Assembly: GCA_964551735.1 (NCBI GenBank)
Contig: CAZKEF010000008.1
Location: 1 to 64,000, forward strand
Source: DAOUAT01 sp964551735
GTDB lineage: Bacteria; Chloroflexota; Anaerolineae; CG2-30-64-16
Length of the DNA: 64,000 bases
Direction of reading: 5' to 3'
Shown here: positions 57,841 to 64,000 of the stretch, piece by piece
How positions within the stretch are numbered: the first letter of the stretch is position 1
How the letters are laid out: the number at the start of each line of letters is the position of its first letter
Made by a program: the position numbers and the translations under genes
The notes under the pieces: generated by a model
The model's database searches: none
The model's input: the letters and a program-made list of their open reading frames with translations, nothing else
Told to the model about the DNA's origin: nothing

Positions 57841-59071
57841 ACCCCCGCCGCCGCGTCGTCTGCCCCAGCCGCTCGTCGCCGGGCTGCCAGAGCTGCCGGA
57901 ACTTCACCTCGCCGCCGGCCAGGCCCGCGACCTCCCAGATGCCCAGCCCGACCCGGCGGTCGTCCCGCCAGCCGATCTGCACCACCAGGTCCACCGCCTC
58001 GGCAAACATGCCGCGCGCCGCCTCCGTGCGCACCGCGGCGTCGGAATACATGATGATGCTGATGCGGTAGGCCGCGTGCTCCGGCCCGTCGGCGTGGAAG
58101 GTAGTCAGACCCGCGTGGTCGCTCATCATGGCCCTAAATAACGCCAGCGCGGCGTCGCCCCGGCGCACTTCGCCGACGATCACGTAGGCCGGCGCCAGGC
58201 GCAGGGCGTCGTCCACGCCGTCGGCAACGGTGTACGAGGGCACGTTGGAGCCGGGCGGTGCCCAACGCGCCTCCAGGGTCGTCACGTTCGGGTGCGGCAC
58301 CCAGATCTCCTCCGGGTCCTCGATCTTCACGATCCTGGCCGCGCTCGGGATGCCGTGGCACAGCGCGGACAGCAGCGTCGTCTTGCCGGTCGCAGTGCCG
58401 CCGATCACCACTACACGCAGCCGGTTGCCGACCGCATCGGTGAGTGCGGCCAGGGCCGCAGCCGGGAACACGCCCCACTGGACAACCTGCGCCGGCACAA
58501 CCGGCTCCGGCTCGAACAGCCGCAGCGCAAGCGTTGGGTAGCCATCGCCGGGCGCGATGATCGGGTGCAGCGTCTTGACGCGCGCGCCGCCGAAGCCGAG
58601 CTCGCGGTTGCGCGGGATCTTGACGTCCACCGACGGGGTGGACTCGGAGCACGCCCGGCCCTCCGGCGCCAGCAGCGCCTCGACCGCGCGCCACACCTCG
58701 TCCCTCGACGGCCGCAGCTGCAGGTCCTCGAAGTTCATGGCGCTCTTGCGCCGGCCCCACACGCTGCCGTCGGCGTTCACCAGCACGTCGGTGAACGCGT
58801 GCGAATTGGGCGGGATCAGGCCGTCCAGGAAGCCCAGGCCGCCCACCCGGGCGACCACCTGGGCGATCATCGCCTGGAGCTGCACCGGTGAGACCTGCAC
58901 CGGGTAGGGCCGCAGCGCAGTCCGCACCGCGGCGTCCGCGCGCTGCCCCAGCGCCTGCCGGTTGCGCAGCACCGCCAGCGGCAGGCCCGCCAGCTCGCGC
59001 GCCGCGCCCTCCACCACGGCGCTCACCTGGTCTGGTGAAATCTGCGCCTGCACCCCTTGCCAACCGGACAT
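57839..59071 (-). CDS. tadA: Tad secretion ATPase TadA/CpaF
   Basis: 410 aa. The CpaF-type secretion ATPase: an N-terminal helical domain, then Walker A GGTATGKTT (about 222-230), KIEDPEEIWVPHPNV (the Asp box, about 255) and Walker B/His box regions around YVIVGEVRRGDAAL and GLTTFHADGPEHA (about 300-330). It hydrolyses ATP to power pilin polymerisation and retraction at the TadBC platform. Start ATG after TAAGGAGG. Complete and not fused. Confidence 0.88.
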   Translation of the reverse strand: MSGWQGVQAQISPDQVSAVVEGAARELAGLPLAVLRNRQALGQRADAAVRTALRPYPVQVSPVQLQAMIAQVVARVGGLGFLDGLIPPNSHAFTDVLVNADGSVWGRRKSAMNFEDLQLRPSRDEVWRAVEALLAPEGRACSESTPSVDVKIPRNRELGFGGARVKTLHPIIAPGDGYPTLALRLFEPEPVVPAQVVQWGVFPAAALAALTDAVGNRLRVVVIGGTATGKTTLLSALCHGIPSAARIVKIEDPEEIWVPHPNVTTLEARWAPPGSNVPSYTVADGVDDALRLAPAYVIVGEVRRGDAALALFRAMMSDHAGLTTFHADGPEHAAYRISIIMYSDAAVRTEAARGMFAEAVDLVVQIGWRDDRRVGLGIWEVAGLAGGEVKFRQLWQPGDERLGQTTRRRG

Positions 59072-59084
59072 GAAACCTCCTTAC

Positions 59085-59154
59085 CAGGGGTCAGGGATCA
59101 GGCGTCAGGGGTCAGACTGACCACTGACACCTGTCACCTGTCACCTGACTCCTG
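59085..59154. repeat. Inverted-arm short-period repeat element 9 (7-nt units)
   Basis: Left arm 59085-59115: GGGGTCA, GGGATCA, GGCGTCA, GGGGTCA. The right arm 59117-59154: CTGACAC, CTGTCAC, CTGTCAC, CTGACTC. It fills the tadZ-tadA gap. Confidence 0.75.
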
Positions 59155-59156
59155 CG

Positions 59157-60461
59157 TCACAGCCGCACCCGCACCGGTCCCACCTTGACCATGCGCGCCG
59201 GCTGGGCCGCCTCGATGGGCGCAGCGAGCGCGGCGGGAAAGAGCAGGTTGCCCAGCGTCTTCGCCGCGCCGCGCAGCGCATCGGAGCTGTAGTAGGCCGG
59301 CTCCCGGCGGTTCACGGCCAACTCGACGCTGGCGTCGTCGGCGATGCTGGCGGCCAGCGGCGGGAAGTCGCGACGCTCGTCCTTGCCCCACTTCACCATC
59401 TCGTCCGGCCGCAGGGTCGTGTCACGCGACCGGTTGACGACCAGGTAGATCGCTTCGGGCGGGATGGCGTGCTGGCCGGCCATCACGTCTTTCACCAGGT
59501 GCACCGCCTGCAGCGCACTGTAGACGCCCGGCGTATCGGGCCGCGCCACCAGCACCAGGGTGTTGGCCGCGCTGAGCGCGGCGGGCGCGATCTCCGGCGC
59601 GGAAAGGTCCAGGATCAGGATGCCGTAGCCGGCCTGGGCCGCGGTGTAGGCCAGGGTGGTCAGGGACGCCGGCCCCTCGTGCGCCTCATAGCTCCCGAGC
59701 GCCACGGGGTCGCGGAAGCCGACCAGGATGTGCAGGCCGGTCTTGCGGTGCACCTGGACCGCCGCGCGCAGCCCATCCACCGTCGGCGCGGCGCGCCAGG
59801 TCAGGAGGTTCGGCTCCGGCAGGATGCCTTCCAGGATCAGGGGGGTCATGTCGGGCGCGGCCAGGCCAACGAGCAGGGTCGGCAGCCGCCGCGCGGTCGC
59901 TTCCAGGGCCAGCGCCAGCGCCACGGTGGACTTGCCCACCCCACCCTGCGGCGACCAGACCGCGATGGCGCGCCAGCCGATCATCGCCACGCCCAGCTCG
60001 CGGCTGCCCGTGAAGCTGTCGGCCGCCTGCCCCACGGCCGGCCGCCGCGCGACGACCGCGGCGTAGAGCTCGCCAACCGACGCCGCGAAGTTCGGCTCGC
60101 CTTCCACTACACGCAAGACGCACGACACCTGGCGCACCGCGTCCGCCAGGCTGGCGCCCAGGTTGGCCGGCACGATGGCGAAGGCCGCGCCGCGGTACGC
60201 GGCAAAGGTGTTGGCGAACTCCGGCGGCCCGCTGAAGACCACGACCTCGACGACGACCGCCTCGGGCTCCAGCGTCAGCTTGGCCCGCGCGTCGTCCGCG
60301 CTGGTGGCCACCGCCTGCACCGCGTAGCGGGCGTCGGCCGCGAACGCGGCGTAGAAGGCCTGGGCGTGGCCGGGCTGCGCGACGATCAGCAGGCGGATCG
60401 GGGGGATGGCCGGCGTGACCGCCGGCGCGGACGGGGCGGCGCCCCAGGCAGGCAGCGTCAT
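59157..60461 (-). CDS. Pilus-localisation ATPase TadZ/CpaE-like
   Basis: 434 aa from the ATG at 60461, which overlaps the upstream stop by 4 nt (ATGA). An N-terminal receiver-like domain (about 22-130, RLLIVAQPGHAQAFYAAF) is followed by a ParA/MinD-type ATPase with the deviant Walker A PQGGVGKST (about 170) and IIDL-type motif (ILILDLSAPEI). TadZ/CpaE place the Tad machine in the cell envelope. Coupled to the CpaB-like gene upstream and tadA downstream. Confidence 0.8.
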   Translation of the reverse strand: MTLPAWGAAPSAPAVTPAIPPIRLLIVAQPGHAQAFYAAFAADARYAVQAVATSADDARAKLTLEPEAVVVEVVVFSGPPEFANTFAAYRGAAFAIVPANLGASLADAVRQVSCVLRVVEGEPNFAASVGELYAAVVARRPAVGQAADSFTGSRELGVAMIGWRAIAVWSPQGGVGKSTVALALALEATARRLPTLLVGLAAPDMTPLILEGILPEPNLLTWRAAPTVDGLRAAVQVHRKTGLHILVGFRDPVALGSYEAHEGPASLTTLAYTAAQAGYGILILDLSAPEIAPAALSAANTLVLVARPDTPGVYSALQAVHLVKDVMAGQHAIPPEAIYLVVNRSRDTTLRPDEMVKWGKDERRDFPPLAASIADDASVELAVNRREPAYYSSDALRGAAKTLGNLLFPAALAAPIEAAQPARMVKVGPVRVRL

Positions 60462-61396
60462 CGGCGGGACTCCGGGGTGGGGGTCGCCTGGCGCATCTCC
60501 GCCAGGGTCAGGCCCGCGGTGGTGTAGCCCTGCGGCGTCTCCGGCAGCAGCACCAGCGTGAAGCTGCTCTCCCCCGCGGCGTTGAGCGCGGCGATCAGCT
60601 CGATAGGGATCACCCAACGCACGGGCGGCGCCTCCGGCTCGACGGTGGGGACGGCGCGCGGGGTCTTCGTGGCCGTGGTCGGTGTGAGCGGCAGCGTGGC
60701 TGTAATAGGCGCGCCTGCGGCCAGCTTCAGCGTGTCCGTGATCATCTCATACCGCACCGGCTGGGCCTGGGTGCTGGCAGCCAGGACGAGCACGCCTTCC
60801 CGCACCGTGCCAGAGCTGCCGGCGGAAGAGGTGGCCGGCGCACTGTCCCCCAGCCCCGAGCCGGTCGCGCTGCCACTCTTGCTCACGGTCGCCGAGGCGG
60901 TGGCCGGGGTGTAGGGTCGGGCCTGGAAGTCGGGCGAGACGTAGACGACGCGCAGTCCCTCCAGCAGGCTCTTGGCGTAGATGTCGCGGTCGCTGTCGGC
61001 CAGCGTCGCCACCAGCCCCACCTTCATGCCGGGCCGCAGCAGGCCAGCCAGGCCGGTGGCCGCCTGCACCTTGACCGCGATGCCGCGCTCGTCGGGCGCC
61101 AGCGTCACGGCCGGGCCGATGTGCCGCGCGGTCACCGGCTCGCCGGTGAAGCGCACCACGGCCAGCGTCTGGCCGACCAGCCGGCCGGGATCGGCCACGG
61201 CGTCGGCCGGCGCCGCGGCGGCGTCCACCCGGACGGTGGTCAGGTCGGCCGCGACCACCGTCGTTCCGGCGCCGAGATCGCGCGCCGCGACGACGAGCGT
61301 GCGCTGCGGGGTCTCCTTGGGCCACAGCGCCGCGACCACCAGCACGGCCGTGATCAGGCCGAGCGCGATGGGGAGTCCCCAACGTCTTTTTTGCAT
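60458..61396 (-). CDS. CpaB/RcpC-like pilus assembly protein
   Basis: 312 aa. Transmembrane anchor about 8-26, SAF domain about 32-95 (RTLVVAARDLGAGTTVVAADLTTV), then an RcpC-like beta region and a Ser/Thr/Gly-rich stretch (about 175-200) and a C-terminal Pro/Thr part. RcpC/CpaB proteins connect the platform to the outer envelope part of the Tad channel. ATG after AAGGAGG. This is the primary CpaB homologue in the order cpaB-tadZ-tadA-tadB-tadC; a second lies at 50781. Confidence 0.75.
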   Translation of the reverse strand: MQKRRWGLPIALGLITAVLVVAALWPKETPQRTLVVAARDLGAGTTVVAADLTTVRVDAAAAPADAVADPGRLVGQTLAVVRFTGEPVTARHIGPAVTLAPDERGIAVKVQAATGLAGLLRPGMKVGLVATLADSDRDIYAKSLLEGLRVVYVSPDFQARPYTPATASATVSKSGSATGSGLGDSAPATSSAGSSGTVREGVLVLAASTQAQPVRYEMITDTLKLAAGAPITATLPLTPTTATKTPRAVPTVEPEAPPVRWVIPIELIAALNAAGESSFTLVLLPETPQGYTTAGLTLAEMRQATPTPESRR

Positions 61397-61590
61397 GCCT
61401 TGCCTCCTTGCGTGAGTGCATCGCCGGCGAGGTTCGCCAGCAGAAAGTCGCGCGTGGCTACGCGCACATCCACGATGCGGCCGCCTTCCGTCGTCACCAC
61501 GAACACCGGCAGGGCCGCCGCGGCAGCCAGGTCGACCGCCGCACCAATGAACGATCCAGGCCCCCTCTCAGGGGCGGCTTCAGATGCCAT
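61354..61590 (-). CDS. Small hypothetical protein upstream of cpaB
   Basis: 78 aa; SD GAGG 5 nt before the ATG at 61590. Contains a beta-strand-like segment (LPVFVVTTEGGRIVDVRVATRDFLLANL). Its end overlaps the CpaB-like start by 43 nt, unusually long, which lowers confidence. It could instead end earlier through an unseen frameshift. No family recognised. Confidence 0.45.
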   Translation of the reverse strand: MASEAAPERGPGSFIGAAVDLAAAAALPVFVVTTEGGRIVDVRVATRDFLLANLAGDALTQGGKACKKDVGDSPSRSA

Positions 61591-61596
61591 AGCGCC

Positions 61597-62175
61597 TCAG
61601 CGGATGGTGATGCTGACCGTGCATGGCTCGCCGTAGTTGCCCGTGCGGTCTACGGCGAGCAGCCGCAGCTGATAGGCCCCCTTGGGCACGGTCCGCGTGT
61701 TGAATTCGATCAGCAGGCCGTCGGCCACCGCCGCGGCCGAACGGTACAACAGCGCCCAGCCCTGCCCGTCGGCAGAGAGCTCGGCCTTCCAGTACGCCAG
61801 GTTGGCGGCGCCGGCCGCACCGTAGACGTTCCACCACCCCGGTTTGCCGGTCACGATCTTCGAGATCTTGACCACCGGCTGCGGGCAGGCGATGACGCTG
61901 AACGGCACGGCCTCCCCGCCGCTCGCGCCGCCGCCCCCCAGGCTCCCCAGGCCGGCCGCGGGCAGGCCGGGCAGCGCGGGCAGCGCCGAGGGCGTAAGCC
62001 TGACCGCGTCCCACCAGCCGCCGGTCGGCGACGGCGCGGGGGTCACGGTCGGCAGGGCCGCCGGGGTCGCCGCGGGCAGCGGCCGCGCAAAGCCGCGACC
62101 GGCGACGGCGGCGAGCAGCGCCAGGATCGCGCCGGCGACGGCCAGCAGGGCCAGGACATCCAAGCGCAGCTTCAT
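61597..62175 (-). CDS. Membrane-anchored protein with C-terminal Ig-like domain
   Basis: 192 aa from the ATG at 62175 (GTGAGG upstream); a much longer in-frame reading upstream is a shadow of the ATPase gene. One transmembrane helix (about 7-27) is followed by a Pro/Thr-rich linker (about 32-55), a Gly-rich part, and an Ig/FN3-like domain (about 100-192, KISKIVTGKPGWWNVYGAA...YQLRLLAVDRTGNYGEP). An extracytoplasmic subunit of the machine is likely from its position directly after the VirB4-like ATPase gene. Confidence 0.65.
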   Translation of the reverse strand: MKLRLDVLALLAVAGAILALLAAVAGRGFARPLPAATPAALPTVTPAPSPTGGWWDAVRLTPSALPALPGLPAAGLGSLGGGGASGGEAVPFSVIACPQPVVKISKIVTGKPGWWNVYGAAGAANLAYWKAELSADGQGWALLYRSAAAVADGLLIEFNTRTVPKGAYQLRLLAVDRTGNYGEPCTVSITIR

Positions 62176-62183
62176 CGGCGGCC

Positions 62184-64000
62184 TCACAGGAGGATGCGGC
62201 CCAGCACCGCTTCGATGTCCTCGTCGGACGGCTCGCGCACGTTGAGCAGCAGCGGCTGGACGTAGACCGGCTCCAGCCGGGCGCGCTCGGCCTGGTAGCC
62301 CAGCTTGACCACCGCGCGCGCCACCGGGATCGAGGCCAGGAAGCGCCGCCACGGCTCGTCCACGAAGCCCTTCTCCGAACGGGCCAGGATCGCGGTCACC
62401 ACGTCCCGGTCCCTGGGGTTCTTGAGCTGGGCCGCGAACAGGTTGTTGCACGACGACAGGATGGCGGGGTGGATCAGCGCCGGCGACTGGCACACCAGGT
62501 GCAGCCAGATGCCGTACTTGCGCGAGTCGCGCCACATGTTGGCGAACTGCTCCGCCGTGGACGGCCCGCCCCCCTCGTCGCCCGGCGGGGCGTTGTCCAG
62601 CCCCGCCAGGATCTTGTTGGCCTCCTCGAAGAAGATCTGCATGTGCGCGGGCCGGCCCGCCCCGCCGGCCGCGCGCAGCGCCACTGCGTCGGTGTACAGG
62701 TGCCAGGCCGCCCAGCCCAGCAAGAACGCCTTCGAGAAGTCGTCCAGGAACGCGCCGCCCTCCAGCACGGCCACGCCCCACTCGCCCGGCACAACAGCAT
62801 TTATGTCTACTGCATCTGGGCCGGCCGCGTATTGCAGTCCTGCCTCGCCCTGCACCAGCGGCTCCAGCCGGAAGGTGATCCCTTCCAGGATCGAGCGGCG
62901 GATGTCGCGCGGGGGTACGTTGGCGATCTCCGCCTCGATGCGGCGGTAGAGGTCGCCCAGCCCCACCTCGCACGAGCGTTCCACGGCCAGCGCCAGCCGC
63001 GCGCGGCGGTCGAGGGCGGCCAGCGGCGTGCCGGCGGCCTGACCGGCCAGCGCGACTTCGGCGGGCCGCACGATGCCCCAGGCCGGGTCGTTGCGGCACT
63101 CCGGGTCGTCCACTAACACGCCGGCGGACAGATAGACCCGGCGCAGCATCTCGCGCAGCTCGTGGATCTGGCGCTTCTGGCCGAGCTGCGCGATGGTGCC
63201 GAAGATGTCGGAGAACGCGCGCCACTGGACCTCCGGCAGCACGTTGCGGCCGACCTGCAAGGGGTTCCAGCGCAACGGCCGCACCCCGCCGGGCGAAAGC
63301 TGGCGGATCTCCACGTGGCCGGCCAGGCCGGGCGCATTCAGCAGCTGCCGCCAGCCGGTGCCGAAGTCGAGCACGATGGTCTTGAGCCGCCAGTGCAGCG
63401 TGGTCTCGTAAGCCATGCGCACGGCGGCCACGCTCTTGCCGTAGCCGGTGTCGCCGCAGAACGCGGTGTGGAAGTGCGCGTCGCGGCTCAGGCGCAGCGG
63501 CGCCAGCGTCAGGTCGCCGGTCTCCGGGCTGACCTGGTGGCCCAGGATGGCCTCGCCGGGCAGCTCGGGGTAGAACGCCAGCGGCGGCAGCTTCTCCTGG
63601 ATCGTGACCGCGGTGCCCTCCTCGAAGAGGTTGGGCGAGGTGTACGCGGCGAGCATGGCCGGCGTGAGCAGCGTGCCGTTCTTCGTCCACAGCAGGTCGA
63701 TGCCGAAGGGGTCGCCGTCCGGCGCGAGCGAGGGCCGGAAGGCCAGCGCGTGGTCGCGCAGCAGGGGATCGCCGGGCACCGTGAGCACCGGGGTCGGCAC
63801 ATTGGGACCGTGGAACGCCTGCGGCACCAGCGCCTGGGCCGCGCGCTCGCCGGACTCGGAGGCCAGCAGCAGGGCCGTGGTCATGAAGCCGCCCTCGTGC
63901 GAGGCGGTGTTGAGCAGCGATTCCAGCCCGCGCGTGATCTCGGTCAGGCGGATCGCGACGTCATCTTCGGTCTGCCAGGCGCGGCTGATGGAGGCGCCCG
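62184..64000 (-). CDS. VirB4/TraC/HerA-type ATPase, N-terminus beyond the window
   Basis: At least 605 residues; the frame stays open through the right edge (the last visible codons read IRLTEITRGLESLLNTASHE before a nearby internal Met), so the true start is outside. It carries Walker A FCGDTGYGKSVAA (about 63430-63465), Walker B QIFFEEANKIL, and a CQSPALI sensor-like strand. Such ATPases power type IV secretion and conjugation. Its C-terminal half matches VirB4-like architecture (LRGTIFD...GFVDEPWRRFLAS-type end). It is the feature that makes the Tad cluster look like a transfer machine rather than only a pilus. Confidence 0.75.
   Translation of the reverse strand, partial: GASISRAWQTEDDVAIRLTEITRGLESLLNTASHEGGFMTTALLLASESGERAAQALVPQAFHGPNVPTPVLTVPGDPLLRDHALAFRPSLAPDGDPFGIDLLWTKNGTLLTPAMLAAYTSPNLFEEGTAVTIQEKLPPLAFYPELPGEAILGHQVSPETGDLTLAPLRLSRDAHFHTAFCGDTGYGKSVAAVRMAYETTLHWRLKTIVLDFGTGWRQLLNAPGLAGHVEIRQLSPGGVRPLRWNPLQVGRNVLPEVQWRAFSDIFGTIAQLGQKRQIHELREMLRRVYLSAGVLVDDPECRNDPAWGIVRPAEVALAGQAAGTPLAALDRRARLALAVERSCEVGLGDLYRRIEAEIANVPPRDIRRSILEGITFRLEPLVQGEAGLQYAAGPDAVDINAVVPGEWGVAVLEGGAFLDDFSKAFLLGWAAWHLYTDAVALRAAGGAGRPAHMQIFFEEANKILAGLDNAPPGDEGGGPSTAEQFANMWRDSRKYGIWLHLVCQSPALIHPAILSSCNNLFAAQLKNPRDRDVVTAILARSEKGFVDEPWRRFLASIPVARAVVKLGYQAERARLEPVYVQPLLLNVREPSDEDIEAVLGRILL

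Noticed and set aside
29519..59154. Short-period repeat elements as CRISPR arrays
   Set aside because: Units are 7-8 nt without unique spacers and with inverted arms; no CRISPR-associated genes except a lone Cas4-like nuclease.
59469..60527. 352-codon plus-strand ORF over tadZ
   Set aside because: Antisense shadow rich in Arg/Gly/His; tadZ has a clear Walker motif on the other strand.
61597..63690. A 697-codon minus-strand reading frame overlapping the VirB4-like ATPase gene
   Set aside because: Only the last 192 codons (from 62175) look like protein with a signal anchor; the rest is the shifted frame of the ATPase and is Arg/Ala/Gly-rich nonsense.
1..64000. tRNA, rRNA or reverse-transcriptase diversity-generating features
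   Set aside because: None recognised on either strand by eye.

Overview
The window is about 64 kb of GC-rich bacterial DNA with no rRNA, tRNA or CRISPR array. It most resembles a monoderm, filamentous-type Chloroflexota (Anaerolineae/Caldilineae-like). This is inferred from giant secreted proteins ending in YLPLIV-type motifs, Pro/Thr linkers, SdrD-like and Asp-box exoproteins, and a Tad pilus locus with no secretin gene in view. The taxonomic call is inference.

Region 1 (1-2.3 kb): the N-terminus of a FitA/VapB-type antitoxin, a XerC/D-type tyrosine recombinase, a one-TM small protein with a strongly structured leader, and a WGR-domain protein behind a consensus-like promoter. Region 2 (2.4-22.9 kb, + strand): an apparent operon of two paralogous giant exoproteins (2933 and about 3499 aa) with a 254-aa secreted protein between them that carries the C-terminal module of both giants. 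The two giants differ by domain swaps: the second carries an M23 peptidase and a PA14 domain. They share a 187-bp perfectly identical tract.

Region 3 (22.9-35.3 kb, - strand): a DNA-metabolism block. It holds a metallopeptidase-VWA protein and its SWIM-MoxR ATPase partner, a RecB/Cas4-like nuclease, several small unknowns, RadC, a CHC2/TOPRIM primase-like protein, a Rad52-type annealing protein, a SWIM protein, an SSB-like protein and a winged-helix/PD-(D/E)XK-like protein that recalls replication-relaxation (relaxase-like) proteins. Region 4 (35.3-36.5 kb): three pilin-like proteins sharing an unusual GDMV[E/W] processing-site motif, behind a promoter and a leader terminator. Region 5 (36.7-49.2 kb): a 2555-aa Asp-box/M60-like metallopeptidase exoprotein, a frameshifted regulator pseudogene, a TolB-like lipoprotein, a membrane protein, a membrane-anchored putative DNA-binding protein that is the intact relative of the pseudogene, and a beta-sandwich protein.

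Region 6 (49.2-64 kb, - strand): a Tad/Flp pilus cluster with prepilin peptidase, two CpaB-like proteins, an SdrD-like surface protein, small secreted proteins, TadC, TadB, TadA, TadZ and a VirB4/HerA-type ATPase that runs off the right edge. Regions 3, 4 and 6 together look like the replication/processing and envelope-spanning halves of a mobile DNA-transfer element built on a Tad-type machine rather than a classical T4SS. That is the main hypothesis of this annotation and is inference.

Gene borders in the 29.5-59.2 kb stretch repeatedly carry a peculiar element: two inverted arms, each made of degenerate 7- or 8-nt tandem units. A 6-nt-unit version sits in frame inside a CpaB gene.
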